Shown piece after piece: positions 8,830 through 17,666 of a stretch of 64,000 nt of DNA. The stretch is from WHSW01 sp963846165. Its GTDB lineage: Bacteria > Actinomycetota > Thermoleophilia > Solirubrobacterales > 70-9. Positions within the stretch are counted from its first letter, which is position 1. Each line of letters starts with the position of its first letter. The notes under the pieces are model-generated. The model searched no databases and had not been told where the DNA came from. It saw only the letters and a program-made list of their open reading frames with translations. The translations under genes were made by a program, and so were the position numbers. The DNA lies in assembly GCA_963846165.1 (NCBI GenBank), contig CAWJUU010000009.1, positions 434,001-498,000 on the forward strand, written 5' to 3'.

Positions 8830-9723
8830 ATTCCCCTGCCGCGCAGCGACCCTGTACCGGCGGCAGTAGGAGTCGTGACAGAGGTAGGAACCGCCCTTCT
8901 GGGCCTTGAGCGTGCCCGATCCGGGGCCGCGGGGATCGTGGACACGATCGCGCTGGCGAAAGGCGGAATCAAACCAGTCGGCCGTCCACTCCCACACATT
9001 GCCGGTCATGTTGCGCAGGCCATACCCATTGGGCGGGAAGGCCTCCACCGGACAGGTGCCGAAGTAGCCGTCAGCCTCGGTGTTCTTAGTGGGAAAGGTC
9101 CCCTGCCACACGTTCATCCGATGCTCGCGGCCAGGCTCGCGCTCGTCCCCCCAGGGAAAGGTCTTGCCCTGAAGCCCCCCTCGGGCAGCGAACTCCCACT
9201 CGGCCTCTGTCGGCAGCCGCTTGCCGCTCCATGTGCAGTAGGCCAGCGCATCGCTCCAGGAAACATGCACCACGGGATGGTCGCCCCGTCCCTCGAGCGA
9301 CGATTGGGGGCCGTGCGGGTGGCTCCAGTCGGCGCCGTCCACCCTGCGCCACCACGGGGCCTCGACGACACCCTGGGTAGGCGGGAAGTCGTCCGGAAGC
9401 AGGCCCGCGAACACGAATGACCACCCGAACCGCTCCGCCTCCGTCGCATACCCGGTCGCCTCCACGAAAGCCGAGAACGCATCGTTGGAGACGGCGTGGC
9501 GGTCCACCCAGAAGGGGCCGAGCGAGATCTCGCGCACTGGACCCTCGCCGTCCTCCGGGTAGGCCCACGGATCATCGCTGCCGTACAGGAAGGAGCCGCC
9601 GGAGAGCATGATCATTGCGTCTGTGGAGCCAGAATCGCGGCCAGCGGTGATCTCGACGGGCGGAGCGGGGGGTGCGCCCCGGTCCGCGTCGGGCGCGCAG
9701 CATGCAGGTCGCGCCTGCTCCAT
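8773..9723 (-). CDS. Formylglycine-generating enzyme (sulfatase-activating, SUMF1/FGE type)
   Basis: A 316-residue FGE. It oxidises the cysteine of a CxPxR motif in sulfatases to formylglycine using O2 and copper. The catalytic pair is present in GGSYLCHDSYCRRYR (Cys282 and Cys287), which matches the human SUMF1 segment with its two active cysteines, and PDSSTGNVGFRCA closes the fold. EAEWEFAARGGLQG and the tryptophan-rich WEWTADWF segment are further FGE hallmarks. This distinguishes it from FGE-fold proteins without sulfatase activity. A CxPxR sulfatase lies at 13739-16150 on the same strand, the likely client. It follows the coiled-coil membrane protein by 7 bases and is probably co-transcribed with it. 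Confidence 0.92.
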   Translation of the reverse strand: MEQARPACCAPDADRGAPPAPPVEITAGRDSGSTDAMIMLSGGSFLYGSDDPWAYPEDGEGPVREISLGPFWVDRHAVSNDAFSAFVEATGYATEAERFGWSFVFAGLLPDDFPPTQGVVEAPWWRRVDGADWSHPHGPQSSLEGRGDHPVVHVSWSDALAYCTWSGKRLPTEAEWEFAARGGLQGKTFPWGDEREPGREHRMNVWQGTFPTKNTEADGYFGTCPVEAFPPNGYGLRNMTGNVWEWTADWFDSAFRQRDRVHDPRGPGSGTLKAQKGGSYLCHDSYCRRYRVAARQGNSPDSSTGNVGFRCARSIQ

Positions 9724-9730
9724 CGCGCGT

Positions 9731-10516
9731 CTACCGTGGACCGCACGGCGGCCGCGGGCAGAGCTCCTCCCTCAGCTTCTTGATCGCCTTCGTCAGGTCG
9801 TCGATCGCCTCGAGCAGTGCCTGCTGGAGCTGCGCGTTCGTCTGCAGCAGTTCGCTCAAGCCCTGGCCCGTCGGCAGCGGGGGGGAGAGCGCGTCCGTCG
9901 GCAGGAGGAGGGAGGGCTGCGGGAGGTCGAGCTGGCGCTGCGCCGTCTGGGCCTGAATAGAGGCCAGCGCCGCTAGGTTGTTCGCCTGGCGAGTCTGCGC
10001 GTCGGCGAGAGCGGTGTTGGCTATGTTCTGCCGGGCCTGGGTGTTGCTTTGGAACGCACTCGCGCGCTCAGTCGCCTGTTGCGTCCGGTACAGCTCTGCC
10101 TGCTCCCGTTGAGCCGCAAGGGTGGCCCGCCTGGTCTGCTGGTTCTGCGAGGCCTCCGCCGGGATGGCCCCGCGCTGCTGCTGGCCCTGCTCGAAGAGGG
10201 AGATTAGCTCGGCGGTGCGATCGCCGCTTCGATTGATCAGGATCGTGGAGAGAATCAATGCCCAACCGACGCCGATCGTGAGAATGATCAGCGCCGCCCA
10301 TCCGAATCGCCGCCACTTGTCCTGGTCGCTTCGCTCGCCTCCGTTGCCATGATCGTCGTCGGGGCCAGAGGGGCCTTCCGCGCGCGGCTCGTAGTCGTCA
10401 AGGGGCTCGGCGAAGTGGGACTCCTCGTCGGTTGGTTCAACGAGATCGTCGCCGGTCTCGGTCTCCTCCTCCTCCCCGTCGCTCGGGAACGGCGGCTCCG
10501 AATCGCGGTCGTCCAC
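9731..10516 (-). CDS. Single-pass membrane protein with acidic head and Gln/Ala-rich coiled coil, unknown function
   Basis: A 261-residue protein I do not recognise. The first 75 residues are very acidic (EEEETETGDD and so on). One transmembrane helix, WAALIILTIGVGWALILSTI, follows at about residues 72-91. The remaining segment is Gln/Ala-rich with heptad-like spacing (about 100-185), then a Pro/Leu linker, a final helix LLEAIDDLTKAIKKLREEL and a CPRPPCGPR tail. The predicted topology is cytosolic acidic head and extracytoplasmic coiled coil. It lies 7 bases upstream of the FGE gene, so a role as membrane partner of the sulfatase system is possible but untested. Confidence 0.55.
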   Translation of the reverse strand: MDDRDSEPPFPSDGEEEETETGDDLVEPTDEESHFAEPLDDYEPRAEGPSGPDDDHGNGGERSDQDKWRRFGWAALIILTIGVGWALILSTILINRSGDRTAELISLFEQGQQQRGAIPAEASQNQQTRRATLAAQREQAELYRTQQATERASAFQSNTQARQNIANTALADAQTRQANNLAALASIQAQTAQRQLDLPQPSLLLPTDALSPPLPTGQGLSELLQTNAQLQQALLEAIDDLTKAIKKLREELCPRPPCGPR

Positions 10517-10721
10517 GATGCCATCCTATTCCCCTTGCCGGCAGGCGAGCAAGGCTCTGCCTCGGCCGCGACCTGGAACGCTTCGCTGGGCTCGCACTCG
10601 GGCAAGAACTGGTGATCGTGGTGCTTGCCGTGGTGGCGGGGGGCAGGCTGAGCGTGATCTCGTCCCGGGCGCCGGCACCCGGGTTCTCGGCACGTCCCTC
10701 TCACGCCGTGGGATTGAGCGC

Positions 10722-11313
10722 CTACCTCGGTCGCAACCGGCTTACCTCGACCGGGGCACTCTCCATCGGCGGCGCCTTGTCGCGCGGGTGACGCTCGTAC
10801 CAATCGGCGTAGCGGTCGGCCAGCGGAGCGGCGGTGAGGCCGTGGGCGAAGACCGAGAGCCCCACGGTGAGGTAGACCGCGAGCACGAGCAGGTGCTCGT
10901 GAGGTAGCGCGGACTCCTCGATCACGATCACCGCGAACACGATCGAGGCAAGACCGCGGGGCCCGAACCAGCCGAGGAAGCCAAGCGTCGGCACCCGAGC
11001 GTGCGAGCCCAGCATCGCGATCGCCACGGGCACTATTCGCACCACCGTCAGGCTGAGGACCGCGTAAAGGGCGAGCTCCCAGCTCAGCTCACCCAGCGCG
11101 GGTCCGAGCAGGATCGCCCCGAAGAGGATGAACGTGACCCCGTTGAGCACGCCTCCGACCTCTTCGGTGAGCCGGTTCAGGTCCCTGGGGGCCAACCAGG
11201 AGCCCGAAGGAGACGAACACGATCGCGGGCGTGATCGGCGTTCCGGAGAGCCGCCTCGAGACGGCGGCGACGGCGATCAGCGCCAGCGCAACGATCGTCA
11301 GCGCCCAGTCCAT
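10722..11313 (-). pseudogene. Internally deleted copy of the CPA1 antiporter
   Basis: The first 45 codons (MDWALTIVALALIAVAAVSR and on) and the last 155 codons (NRLTEEVGGVLNGVTFILF to the C-terminus) are near-identical to the intact antiporter at 1878-3149, but about 680 bases between them are missing. The join lies around 11186-11198 and puts the two parts in different frames. At the join, both parental sites carry a similar GGGG-containing short sequence. The product would lack the PTDA and NDG ion-site helices, so this cannot be a working exchanger. Confidence 0.85.
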
Positions 11314-11371
11314 TCAGATCCTTTCGATCACGGTTGACCTTCGCGCATAGGGCCGCTGCCGAGCGGTCACT

Positions 11372-13087
11372 TCAGCTCATCCCCGCCCAGGGAGGGTGGG
11401 AGCGGTAGTACTCGACGCCGTCGCGCACCGAGCTGAGCTGGCGCTCCGGAGGGATCAGCTCGTCGAGTTCGGCGCTGACGACCATGTCTCGGAGCGGGCC
11501 ACGGGTCCGCGCCGCCAACACTGCCACCCCGCGCTCCTCGAGGTCGCCGATCAGCGTCCTCAGCATGTCCGCGGCGGTGACGTCGATGCTCGTTATCGCG
11601 GAGGCATCGATCAGCACCGCGCGCGGTTCTTCCGCTGCCTCGACCAGGCTCAGAACCTGGTCTCGAAAGTGGGAGGCATTTGCGAAGAACAGCTCCTCGT
11701 CCCAGCGCACGATCACGAGCCCGGGCACCGTCTCGGCCTCGGGCGCGCGGTCGACATCGCGGTAGGCGTCCTCGCCCGGGACGCGGCCGAGCGCCGCGAC
11801 GTTCGGGCGGGTGGCGCGCTGAAGTAGCGCCAGCAGCGTGAACCCGACACCGATCAGGATGCCCTCGAGGATTCCCAGCGCGAGCGTTCCGGCGAAGGTC
11901 ACCGCGGCCGAGACGAGGTCGACCCGCGCCGCGAGCCAAGGGGCGCCGCCGTCGGGCCGGCGCTGCAGCCGCCAGAGTCGGCGGAACTCGCCGACCTTGA
12001 TCAAGCTCAGGACCGCGACGATGATGATCGCCGCGAGCACGGCGCTGGGCAGGTTCGACAGCAGCCCGGTCAGCGCCACCAGCACAATCGCGACGGCGAT
12101 CGCCGTGACCGCTCCCGCGAGCTGTGTGCGCGCACCGGCCGAGTCGGCGAGCGCGCTCTGCGAAAAGCTGCCATCAACGGGAAAGCCCTGGAACAATCCG
12201 GCCCCCAAGTTCGCGGCGCCGGTTGCGACGAGCTCCTGGTTGGGGTCGATCTCGTAGGAGTGTCGGGCTGCAAACTCGCGAGAGACGGCGATCGTCTCGA
12301 TGTAGACCAGCAGCGCGACTGCCGCCGCGCCGCCGAACAGGTCTTTGATCCCGTCGAGCCCCGGCACCTCGAGTCCCGGTAGGCCCACCGGGACATCGCC
12401 GACGACGGCAATGCCCTCGGCCTGGAGGTCGAACACCGAGACGGCCGCGATCCCCAGCGCGACCGCGATCAGGCTGCTGGGGAGCATCGGCAGCCACCGC
12501 TGCATTCCAAGCAGAAGCAGGATGGTCCCGCCGCCCAATGCCAGCGTCGGCGCGTTAGCCACCCCGAGCGAGGAGCCCGCCTCCCAAACCGTGTCGAAGA
12601 AGCTGTCGGCGTCGACGTCGATGCCCAGGAGCTTCGGCAGCTGGCTGGCGATGATGATCAGCGCCGCTCCGGCGGTGAACCCTGTCAGCACCGGGCCGGA
12701 GAGGAAGTCGGCGACGAACCCGAGTCGGAGCAGCCCTGCCGCGAGCAAGAGGGCGCCGGCGATCAGGGCCAGCAGGGCCGCCGCGACGACCGCGTCCTGG
12801 GCGTCGGAGGGGGACAACGCTCCGGCGAGGCTGGCGGCGACCAGGATCGAGAGCGTCGACCCGGGTCCGATCTGAAGCTGCCGCGAGGTGCCGAACACTG
12901 CATAGAGCAGCGCGGGCACGACAGAGGCGTACAGCCCGTAAACCGCCGGAAGACCGGCGAGTTGGGCGTAAGCGAGTGCCGCGGGGACCGTCGCCGCGGC
13001 GACCGTGAGCCCCGAGGCCAGGTCGCCGGATAGCCACTCGCGCCGGTAGTCGGCGGCCCAGCGCTTGATTGGAAGCGTGGAGAACAA
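11372..13087 (-). CDS. SulP-family inorganic anion (sulfate) transporter with STAS domain
   Basis: A 571-residue SLC26/SulP transporter. The sulfate-transporter signature region PAALAYAQLAGLPAVYGLYAS lies at about residues 35-55, GPGSTLSILVAASLAG near 75, and FQGFPVDGSFSQSALADSAGA near 300. About twelve membrane segments are followed by a cytosolic STAS domain (about 440-555), with VLIDASAITSIDVTAADML as its core. The substrate may be sulfate or bicarbonate. Its place downstream of an arylsulfatase on the same strand favours sulfate, the product of that enzyme (inference). Confidence 0.88.
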   Translation of the reverse strand: MFSTLPIKRWAADYRREWLSGDLASGLTVAAATVPAALAYAQLAGLPAVYGLYASVVPALLYAVFGTSRQLQIGPGSTLSILVAASLAGALSPSDAQDAVVAAALLALIAGALLLAAGLLRLGFVADFLSGPVLTGFTAGAALIIIASQLPKLLGIDVDADSFFDTVWEAGSSLGVANAPTLALGGGTILLLLGMQRWLPMLPSSLIAVALGIAAVSVFDLQAEGIAVVGDVPVGLPGLEVPGLDGIKDLFGGAAAVALLVYIETIAVSREFAARHSYEIDPNQELVATGAANLGAGLFQGFPVDGSFSQSALADSAGARTQLAGAVTAIAVAIVLVALTGLLSNLPSAVLAAIIIVAVLSLIKVGEFRRLWRLQRRPDGGAPWLAARVDLVSAAVTFAGTLALGILEGILIGVGFTLLALLQRATRPNVAALGRVPGEDAYRDVDRAPEAETVPGLVIVRWDEELFFANASHFRDQVLSLVEAAEEPRAVLIDASAITSIDVTAADMLRTLIGDLEERGVAVLAARTRGPLRDMVVSAELDELIPPERQLSSVRDGVEYYRSHPPWAGMS

Positions 13088-13209
13088 CCTGCGAGAGTCG
13101 ATGAAGAACTTCGGGCCGCGCCTGATTTAGCGTTGGGCGCCCGCCCGCGGCTCAACGGGAGCGTCGCCGCGAACACCAGGCGTGAATCCGGGCGCCCTCC
13201 GTTCGGGAA

Positions 13210-13707
13210 TCAGGTGACAGCAGCTTCATTCGCCGCGGCCAGCGACCGGATCGCCGCGGCGGACGCAGTGGGGTGCGTCCACTGCTCCATGACCTGCGCC
13301 AGCGCCATGCCCAGCGCCGCGCCGATCGCCTCCTTGTCCGTCTGCTCGTCGTCCCCATCCCCCTGCTCCACGGGCACCACCGCGCGACCCCGCGCGCGCG
13401 CGATCGCCTCCAAGGCTGCACCCTCGATGCCGGGATCGATCACCCCGATGACCACCGCGTTCCCCGGCGCGAGCCGGCCCTTGAGACCGCGCCCGGCCCT
13501 GACCTCGACCAGCTTCCCGATCGGGCCGCCGCCCGTATGTGCAACGTTGACCTCATTCGGGGCGTCGCTCGTGGCGAGAACGATCACCTTCGACCTGTCC
13601 ATTAGGCGGCCTGCCTTCGGGAGGTCCGCCTTCAACGCCTCGAAGTCGCCCACGGCCTCCTCGTCGTCGCTGTACGCGGCGGCCAAGACGCTCAATTCCC
13701 GCCTCAT
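13210..13707 (-). CDS. Hypothetical protein, DUF1269-like
   Basis: A 165-residue soluble protein. The opening ELSVLAAAYSDDEEAVGDFE resembles the start of DUF1269-type proteins (a 'vaaf.dee.A..dfe.L' strand-helix), and LAPGNAVVIGVIDPGIEGAAL resembles their later 'l.pG.aalialv' strand. The usual central glycine-zipper membrane segment is missing. GAGAGGAG precedes the ATG by 7 bases. It lies 31 bases downstream of the arylsulfatase and is probably in its operon. The function is unknown. Confidence 0.6.
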   Translation of the reverse strand: MRRELSVLAAAYSDDEEAVGDFEALKADLPKAGRLMDRSKVIVLATSDAPNEVNVAHTGGGPIGKLVEVRAGRGLKGRLAPGNAVVIGVIDPGIEGAALEAIARARGRAVVPVEQGDGDDEQTDKEAIGAALGMALAQVMEQWTHPTASAAAIRSLAAANEAAVT

Positions 13708-13738
13708 GACATTTCTCCTCTCGCTGCGACCTCGGTAG

Positions 13739-16150
13739 TTACGCGGTTGCCCCGTGTGCTGCAGCCATCTGGTGATGCTCCTGGTGGAGCTGCAGCTCGA
13801 GCTCCTCGTGCTCCTCGCCCGTCGTCGTGAGGTGCGGCTTGAGGTCGAAGGTGACCAACTCGATCTCCCCGGTGAAGGGGAAGGGCGCGCGATCCGCGTA
13901 GCTGCGGTCCACGACCAAGCCGTTGTCGCGACCGATGTCCATGCCCGCGTAGGCGTTGAAACGGAGCGAAACGGTGCGCTCCATGCGCCCGCTGGCCACC
14001 TCTGAGTCGTTTACGAACAGCGTCGCCTGACCACCCGTGCCCGGCTTCGCCTCATCGGCGGCGAACTCCATGCGGACGTTCACCTTCCCCGCGGGCAGCG
14101 GCTCCGATGCCTCCTGTGTGTACACGTAGACGCCCATCGTCGAGTAGGTGTGCTTGAGCACCCCGTCGTCGACGAACAGCGCGAACCCGCCGAGGTGGTC
14201 GGCCTCCGCGACGATCACGCCCTCAACGCCCTCGTCGGGTACCACGAGGTCGGCGCTGATCGAGTACGAGTGCCCGTAGATCCTTGGGATCATCCCGGTG
14301 CCGATGTTCTGCACGTCGGCGCGGTAGTGGTACTTCGTCCGGCCGACCATCGGCGGCAGGATGCCGAAGAAAACGCTGTATCCCCCGAGCAGCGGCAGCA
14401 CGTTGTAGCGCTCGGCTTCCTCCCAGAAGAGCGCCTTCAGCTCCGCGAGCTTCTCTGGGTTCGCCGCCGCGATGTCCCGGGCCTGCGAGAAGTCGTCCGG
14501 CAGGTAGTAGAGCTCCCACTCCTCTGTGTCCGGGTCATAGACGCCGGGTGCGAACTTGCTCAGCGTCTCCTGGGTGATGTCCCACGGGAGCTTGAACGGC
14601 TTGCAGCTCGCCCACCAGCCGTCCTTGTACATCCCGTGGTAGCCGAAGCTCTCGAAGTACTGCTGCGTGTGGCGCTCCTCGGCGTCGGCCTCGGTGAACG
14701 TATGGGCGAAGCTCGTGCCCTCGATCGGCCTCTGCTCGATCCCGTTCACGCGCACCGGCTCCGGGATCCCCGCGATCTCGAGGATCGTCGGGGCGATGTC
14801 GATGCAGTGGGTGAACTGCTCCCGCAACCCGCCCTTGTCCTTGATCCGCCGCGGCCACGAGATCACCATCGGATCCCGGGCCCCGCCGAGGTAGCAGGCG
14901 AGCTGCTTGCCCCACTGGAAGGGGGCGTTGCCGGCCCAGCCCCAGCAGGAGGAATAGTGCGGCGAGGTCAGCGGCCCGCCCCATGCGTCGAGGCCGCCGA
15001 ATTGCTCGATCTTCTCGAGCTGCTCCTCCTCGGTGAGCGTGATCCCGTTGTGGACGATGAGCTCGTTGAATCCGCCGGTCGGCGTGCCCTCCATGCTGGC
15101 GCCGTTGTCGCCCCAGATGTAGAACACGAGGGTGTCCTCGAGCTCGCCCATCTCCTCCAACGCGTCGAGCAGCCGGCCGACGTTGTAGTCCGCGTTCTCC
15201 TGATAGCCGGCGTAGACCTCCATCTGCCGGGCGTAGAGCTTCTTCTGCTGGTCCGTGAGCGAGTCCCAGGCCGGCATCTCGTCGGGCCGGGCCGTGAGCT
15301 CGGTGGCCTCGGGGACGACTCCGAGCTTCTTCTGGCGCTCCAGCGTCTCCTCGCGGTAGCGGTCCCAGCCCTCGTCGAAGCGGCCCGCGTACTTGTCGGC
15401 CCAGTGCTTGGGGACGTGATGAGGCGCATGGGCGCACCCGGTCGAGAAGTACATGAAGAACGGCTTCTGCTCGTCCTGCGCCCGCGCCCCGCGCACCCAG
15501 CCGATCGCCTTGTCGGCCATCGCGTCCGGGAAGTAGAAGTCCTCGTCCTCGGGCACGCCGATCGTGGTGTTGTTCTCGGTGATCACGGGATCGAACTGGC
15601 CCGCCTCGCCGCCGAGGAAGCCCCAGAAGTAGTCGAAGCCCCAGGCGTTCGGCCAGCGGTCGAAGGGGCCCGCGGGGCCCTGCACGTGGTCGGGTGTCAG
15701 GTGCCACTTGCCGAAGGCCGAGGTGACATAGCCGTTCATATGGAGGGTCTTCGCGACGGGCGCGCAGCTCTTGGGCAGCTGGGCCATGTAGCCGGGGAAC
15801 GGGCCGGGGAGCTCCCCGAGCGAGCCGAACCCGACCGAGTGGTGGTTGCGGCCGGTCAGGGTCGCTGCCCGGGTGGGCGAGCAGACCGCGGTGACGTGGA
15901 AGCGGTTGTAGCGCAGGCCGACGTCGGCAACCCGCGTCAGATTCGGTGTCTCAACCGGGCCGCCGAAGGTCCCGGGGTTGCCGAAGCCCGCGTCGTCGAT
16001 CAACACGAGCAGGACGTTGGGCGCGCCCAGAGGGGGACGAACCGGTGCCAGCATGGTCCAGTCGGCCTTCGAGTCCTCCAGAGTGCGACCGATCTTCCCC
16101 TTGAACTCCGGGTCGGGCATCGGCAGGACGGTGCGGTCGATCGGGTCCAT
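13739..16150 (-). CDS. Arylsulfatase (type I, formylglycine-dependent)
   Basis: An 803-residue sulfatase that hydrolyses sulfate esters. VLLVLIDDAGFGN at about residues 46-58 supplies the metal-binding aspartates, VCSPTRAATLTGRNHHSVG carries the CxPxR motif with Cys90 as the residue converted to formylglycine, and GKWHL is the next active-site block. EDTLVFYIWGDNGAS provides the later Asp/Asn metal ligands. A roughly 200-residue beta-rich C-terminal part follows, as in Pseudomonas-type AtsA homologues that run to 750-800 residues. No signal peptide is visible, so it appears cytosolic. GGAGAG precedes the ATG by a few bases. FGE at 8773-9723 can activate it. Confidence 0.92.
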   Translation of the reverse strand: MDPIDRTVLPMPDPEFKGKIGRTLEDSKADWTMLAPVRPPLGAPNVLLVLIDDAGFGNPGTFGGPVETPNLTRVADVGLRYNRFHVTAVCSPTRAATLTGRNHHSVGFGSLGELPGPFPGYMAQLPKSCAPVAKTLHMNGYVTSAFGKWHLTPDHVQGPAGPFDRWPNAWGFDYFWGFLGGEAGQFDPVITENNTTIGVPEDEDFYFPDAMADKAIGWVRGARAQDEQKPFFMYFSTGCAHAPHHVPKHWADKYAGRFDEGWDRYREETLERQKKLGVVPEATELTARPDEMPAWDSLTDQQKKLYARQMEVYAGYQENADYNVGRLLDALEEMGELEDTLVFYIWGDNGASMEGTPTGGFNELIVHNGITLTEEEQLEKIEQFGGLDAWGGPLTSPHYSSCWGWAGNAPFQWGKQLACYLGGARDPMVISWPRRIKDKGGLREQFTHCIDIAPTILEIAGIPEPVRVNGIEQRPIEGTSFAHTFTEADAEERHTQQYFESFGYHGMYKDGWWASCKPFKLPWDITQETLSKFAPGVYDPDTEEWELYYLPDDFSQARDIAAANPEKLAELKALFWEEAERYNVLPLLGGYSVFFGILPPMVGRTKYHYRADVQNIGTGMIPRIYGHSYSISADLVVPDEGVEGVIVAEADHLGGFALFVDDGVLKHTYSTMGVYVYTQEASEPLPAGKVNVRMEFAADEAKPGTGGQATLFVNDSEVASGRMERTVSLRFNAYAGMDIGRDNGLVVDRSYADRAPFPFTGEIELVTFDLKPHLTTTGEEHEELELQLHQEHHQMAAAHGATA

Positions 16151-16186
16151 CCAACTCTCCTTCGGCTCGTGATCGGGCTAAGTTGA

Positions 16187-16729
16187 TTGAATCATGTACG
16201 TCGGTGTGTCGACTATCCAGTCAGGATGAAATCCGCGGCGTTCTCAAGAGCCCAAGACTTTTGTCTCCCTAAACCCGTCCCCGATTGCGGCGTCCGGAGT
16301 CCCGTGAGCAGGGGTGGTGGGACGGCAGAGATGACGAGCCTCTGTAAATGGGCGGCCCGGGACGCCCGTCTTGCGGGGGGTCAGGCCATTGGAGACGAAC
16401 GTACGCTCGGGGTGTCGGTCGGGCCGTCCCCGTTTGCACGGAATTCGATCGGCCAGAAACCGCATATCCATTCGGGAATCGCCGCCGACCGCGCCGTGTC
16501 TCGTGTGCAGAAGCCTTCGCCAGTACCACTGCCCCGTAAATGGCTTAGCCATACGGCGAACCTCCTGGTTCCCACACCGGCGCCACCGCTTGATACGGGC
16601 TTGGGCCGCGCTCCTGCTCGCGAACCAGGCCTCGATCGTGTTGCGCCGGAACCTGCGGTAGCGCCCGATGCGAAGGTGCGGATCCGACCCAGCGAGCCTC
16701 CGAGTTGACCCGGGACGAACAGCCGCCTC
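16187..16729. other. About 540 bases with no recognisable gene; leader of the sulfatase gene at its left end
   Basis: The first 80 bases are locally AT-richer than the surroundings and form the leader of the minus-strand sulfatase gene. I could not fix a convincing promoter there. The rest is open in several frames on both strands, but no frame matches a family I know. Prophage-like fragments begin just to the right, so this may be decayed phage or mobile DNA. Confidence 0.4.
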
Positions 16730-16973
16730 GTGCCGGCATCGGAGCGGCTGTCGGCCGCGATCCTCGAACGTCGCCTGCGCCATCCCGGCGACCCGGTGCT
16801 CCGACGCCCAGGTCGCTGCCGCGGTCGCGAAGCAGACGCAGCGCGGAGCGCGGATCGCCCACGCCGGCGGTCGACACTCCTCGAACCGGATCGACGCGGT
16901 GATCGCGCTCGCGATGGTCGTGGACCGGGTCGAGAACCGGCCGCAGCCGACTCGGCTCGTGGGCTGGCTATGA
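16730..16973 (+). pseudogene. Phage terminase large-subunit C-terminal remnant
   Basis: The reading MPASERLSAAILERRLRHPG in one frame continues, after a one-base shift near 16803, into AQVAAAVAKQTQRGARIAHA and RIDAVIALAMVVDRVE in another, ending RLVGWL. This is the C-terminal segment of the terminase large subunit of actinobacterial siphophages (helix, 'HVAAAVAK.T.RG.RI', then 'IDAAVALAMAVDR' with the last nuclease aspartate). The ATPase domain is absent, so it is a scrap of a former prophage. Its stop overlaps the start of the HNH fragment (ATGA), the order seen in phage genomes. Confidence 0.65.
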
Positions 16974-17220
16974 AGCGACCTGCCTCGCCTGCGGGGTGCT
17001 GACGGATACGCCCACCGTCCGCGCCGGCCCCGTGGCCGCCAGCTCGCGAAGCTCCGGGCGCGGTGTTCGCGGTCTACGGCCGCTGGTGCCGCGACTGCGG
17101 CCGTTCAGACGTGCCGCTGGAGGTCCACCACGTCAACGGCGACCCGACCGACAACCGACTCCGCAACACGATCCGCTCTGCGGCGATTGCCACCACAAGG
17201 CCACGTTCCCCGGCATCTGA
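16970..17220 (+). pseudogene. HNH endonuclease, frameshifted (prophage remnant)
   Basis: Three frames together give a small zinc-type HNH nuclease. QLAKLRA leads into FAVYGRWCRDCGRSDVPLEV, then HHVNGDPTDNRLRNTI, then PLCGDCHHKATF. The paired CxxC motifs, the HH dyad and the Asn are intact, but indels near 17060 and 17175 break the frame. In phages an HNH gene commonly sits beside terminase and helps DNA packaging. The gene is dead as sequenced. Confidence 0.65.
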
Positions 17221-17244
17221 CGAGAGAGACCGCCGCGGCGGTGA

Positions 17245-17268
17245 GCAAGTGTCGGCGCCGACACTTGC
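17245..17268. repeat. Perfect 24-bp palindrome
   Basis: Each half is GCAAGTGTCGGC or its reverse complement, with no spacer. It lies 25 bases after the HNH remnant and could act as a bidirectional transcription stop or an operator. There is no T-run beside it. Confidence 0.7.
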
Positions 17269-17329
17269 GCGGCGTCTTTGCGCAGCGCAGTGCACGGGTG
17301 AGTCGGGGAGCAGGCTCTAAGAAATCGAG

Positions 17330-17480
17330 CTCAGTTGTGCGGCGCCTGCTTGGCCGCCGCCGCGAGCGGGTCCTCGGCCAGGCCCTTGAGCGTGTAGCGG
17401 TTGCACGGCTCGATCCGCCAGATGCCGATCATCGACGTGTTCGGGATCCGCGCGGTCCGGTCGACGTCGCCGCTGTCGAG
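17330..17480 (-). pseudogene. Unidentified C-terminal gene fragment
   Basis: About 50 codons before a stop read like real coding sequence (VDRTARIPNTSMIGIWRIEP, then CNRYTLKGLAEDPLAAAAKQ). No start codon or upstream domain remains, because the frame runs into the SHOCT remnant on the other strand. I do not recognise the family. Confidence 0.3.
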
Positions 17481-17491
17481 GCCGTTCGAAG

Positions 17492-17587
17492 ATCGAGAAG
17501 CTCCGGCAGCTGGGCGAGCTTCACGAACAAAACGTTCTCACTGACGAGGAGTTGGAGCGCGAGAAGGCGCGGGTGCTGGGCACCTGA
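17492..17587 (+). pseudogene. SHOCT domain remnant (second copy)
   Basis: IEKLRQLGELHEQNVLTDEE and on to VLGT is nearly identical to the SHOCT peptide at 6262-6372, but there is no start codon or preceding basic region. It marks the left end of a duplicated SHOCT-CMD-PAP2 block. Confidence 0.6.
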
Positions 17588-17666
17588 GTGCTCGCCTTCT
17601 CCCTTAGCGATCTCGTTTCCCGGGTCCGACGGGTGCAGTCACGACCCCGACCAGAAGGAGCACCCG

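Noticed and set aside
11089..11198. Programmed frameshift joining the two parts of the short antiporter
   Set aside because: About 680 bases including the ion-site helices are missing, so a frameshift would not restore function.
16244..16783. Possible group II intron or transposase on the minus strand
   Set aside because: No domain V hairpin, reverse-transcriptase motif or DDE/DEDD motif could be found in any frame.
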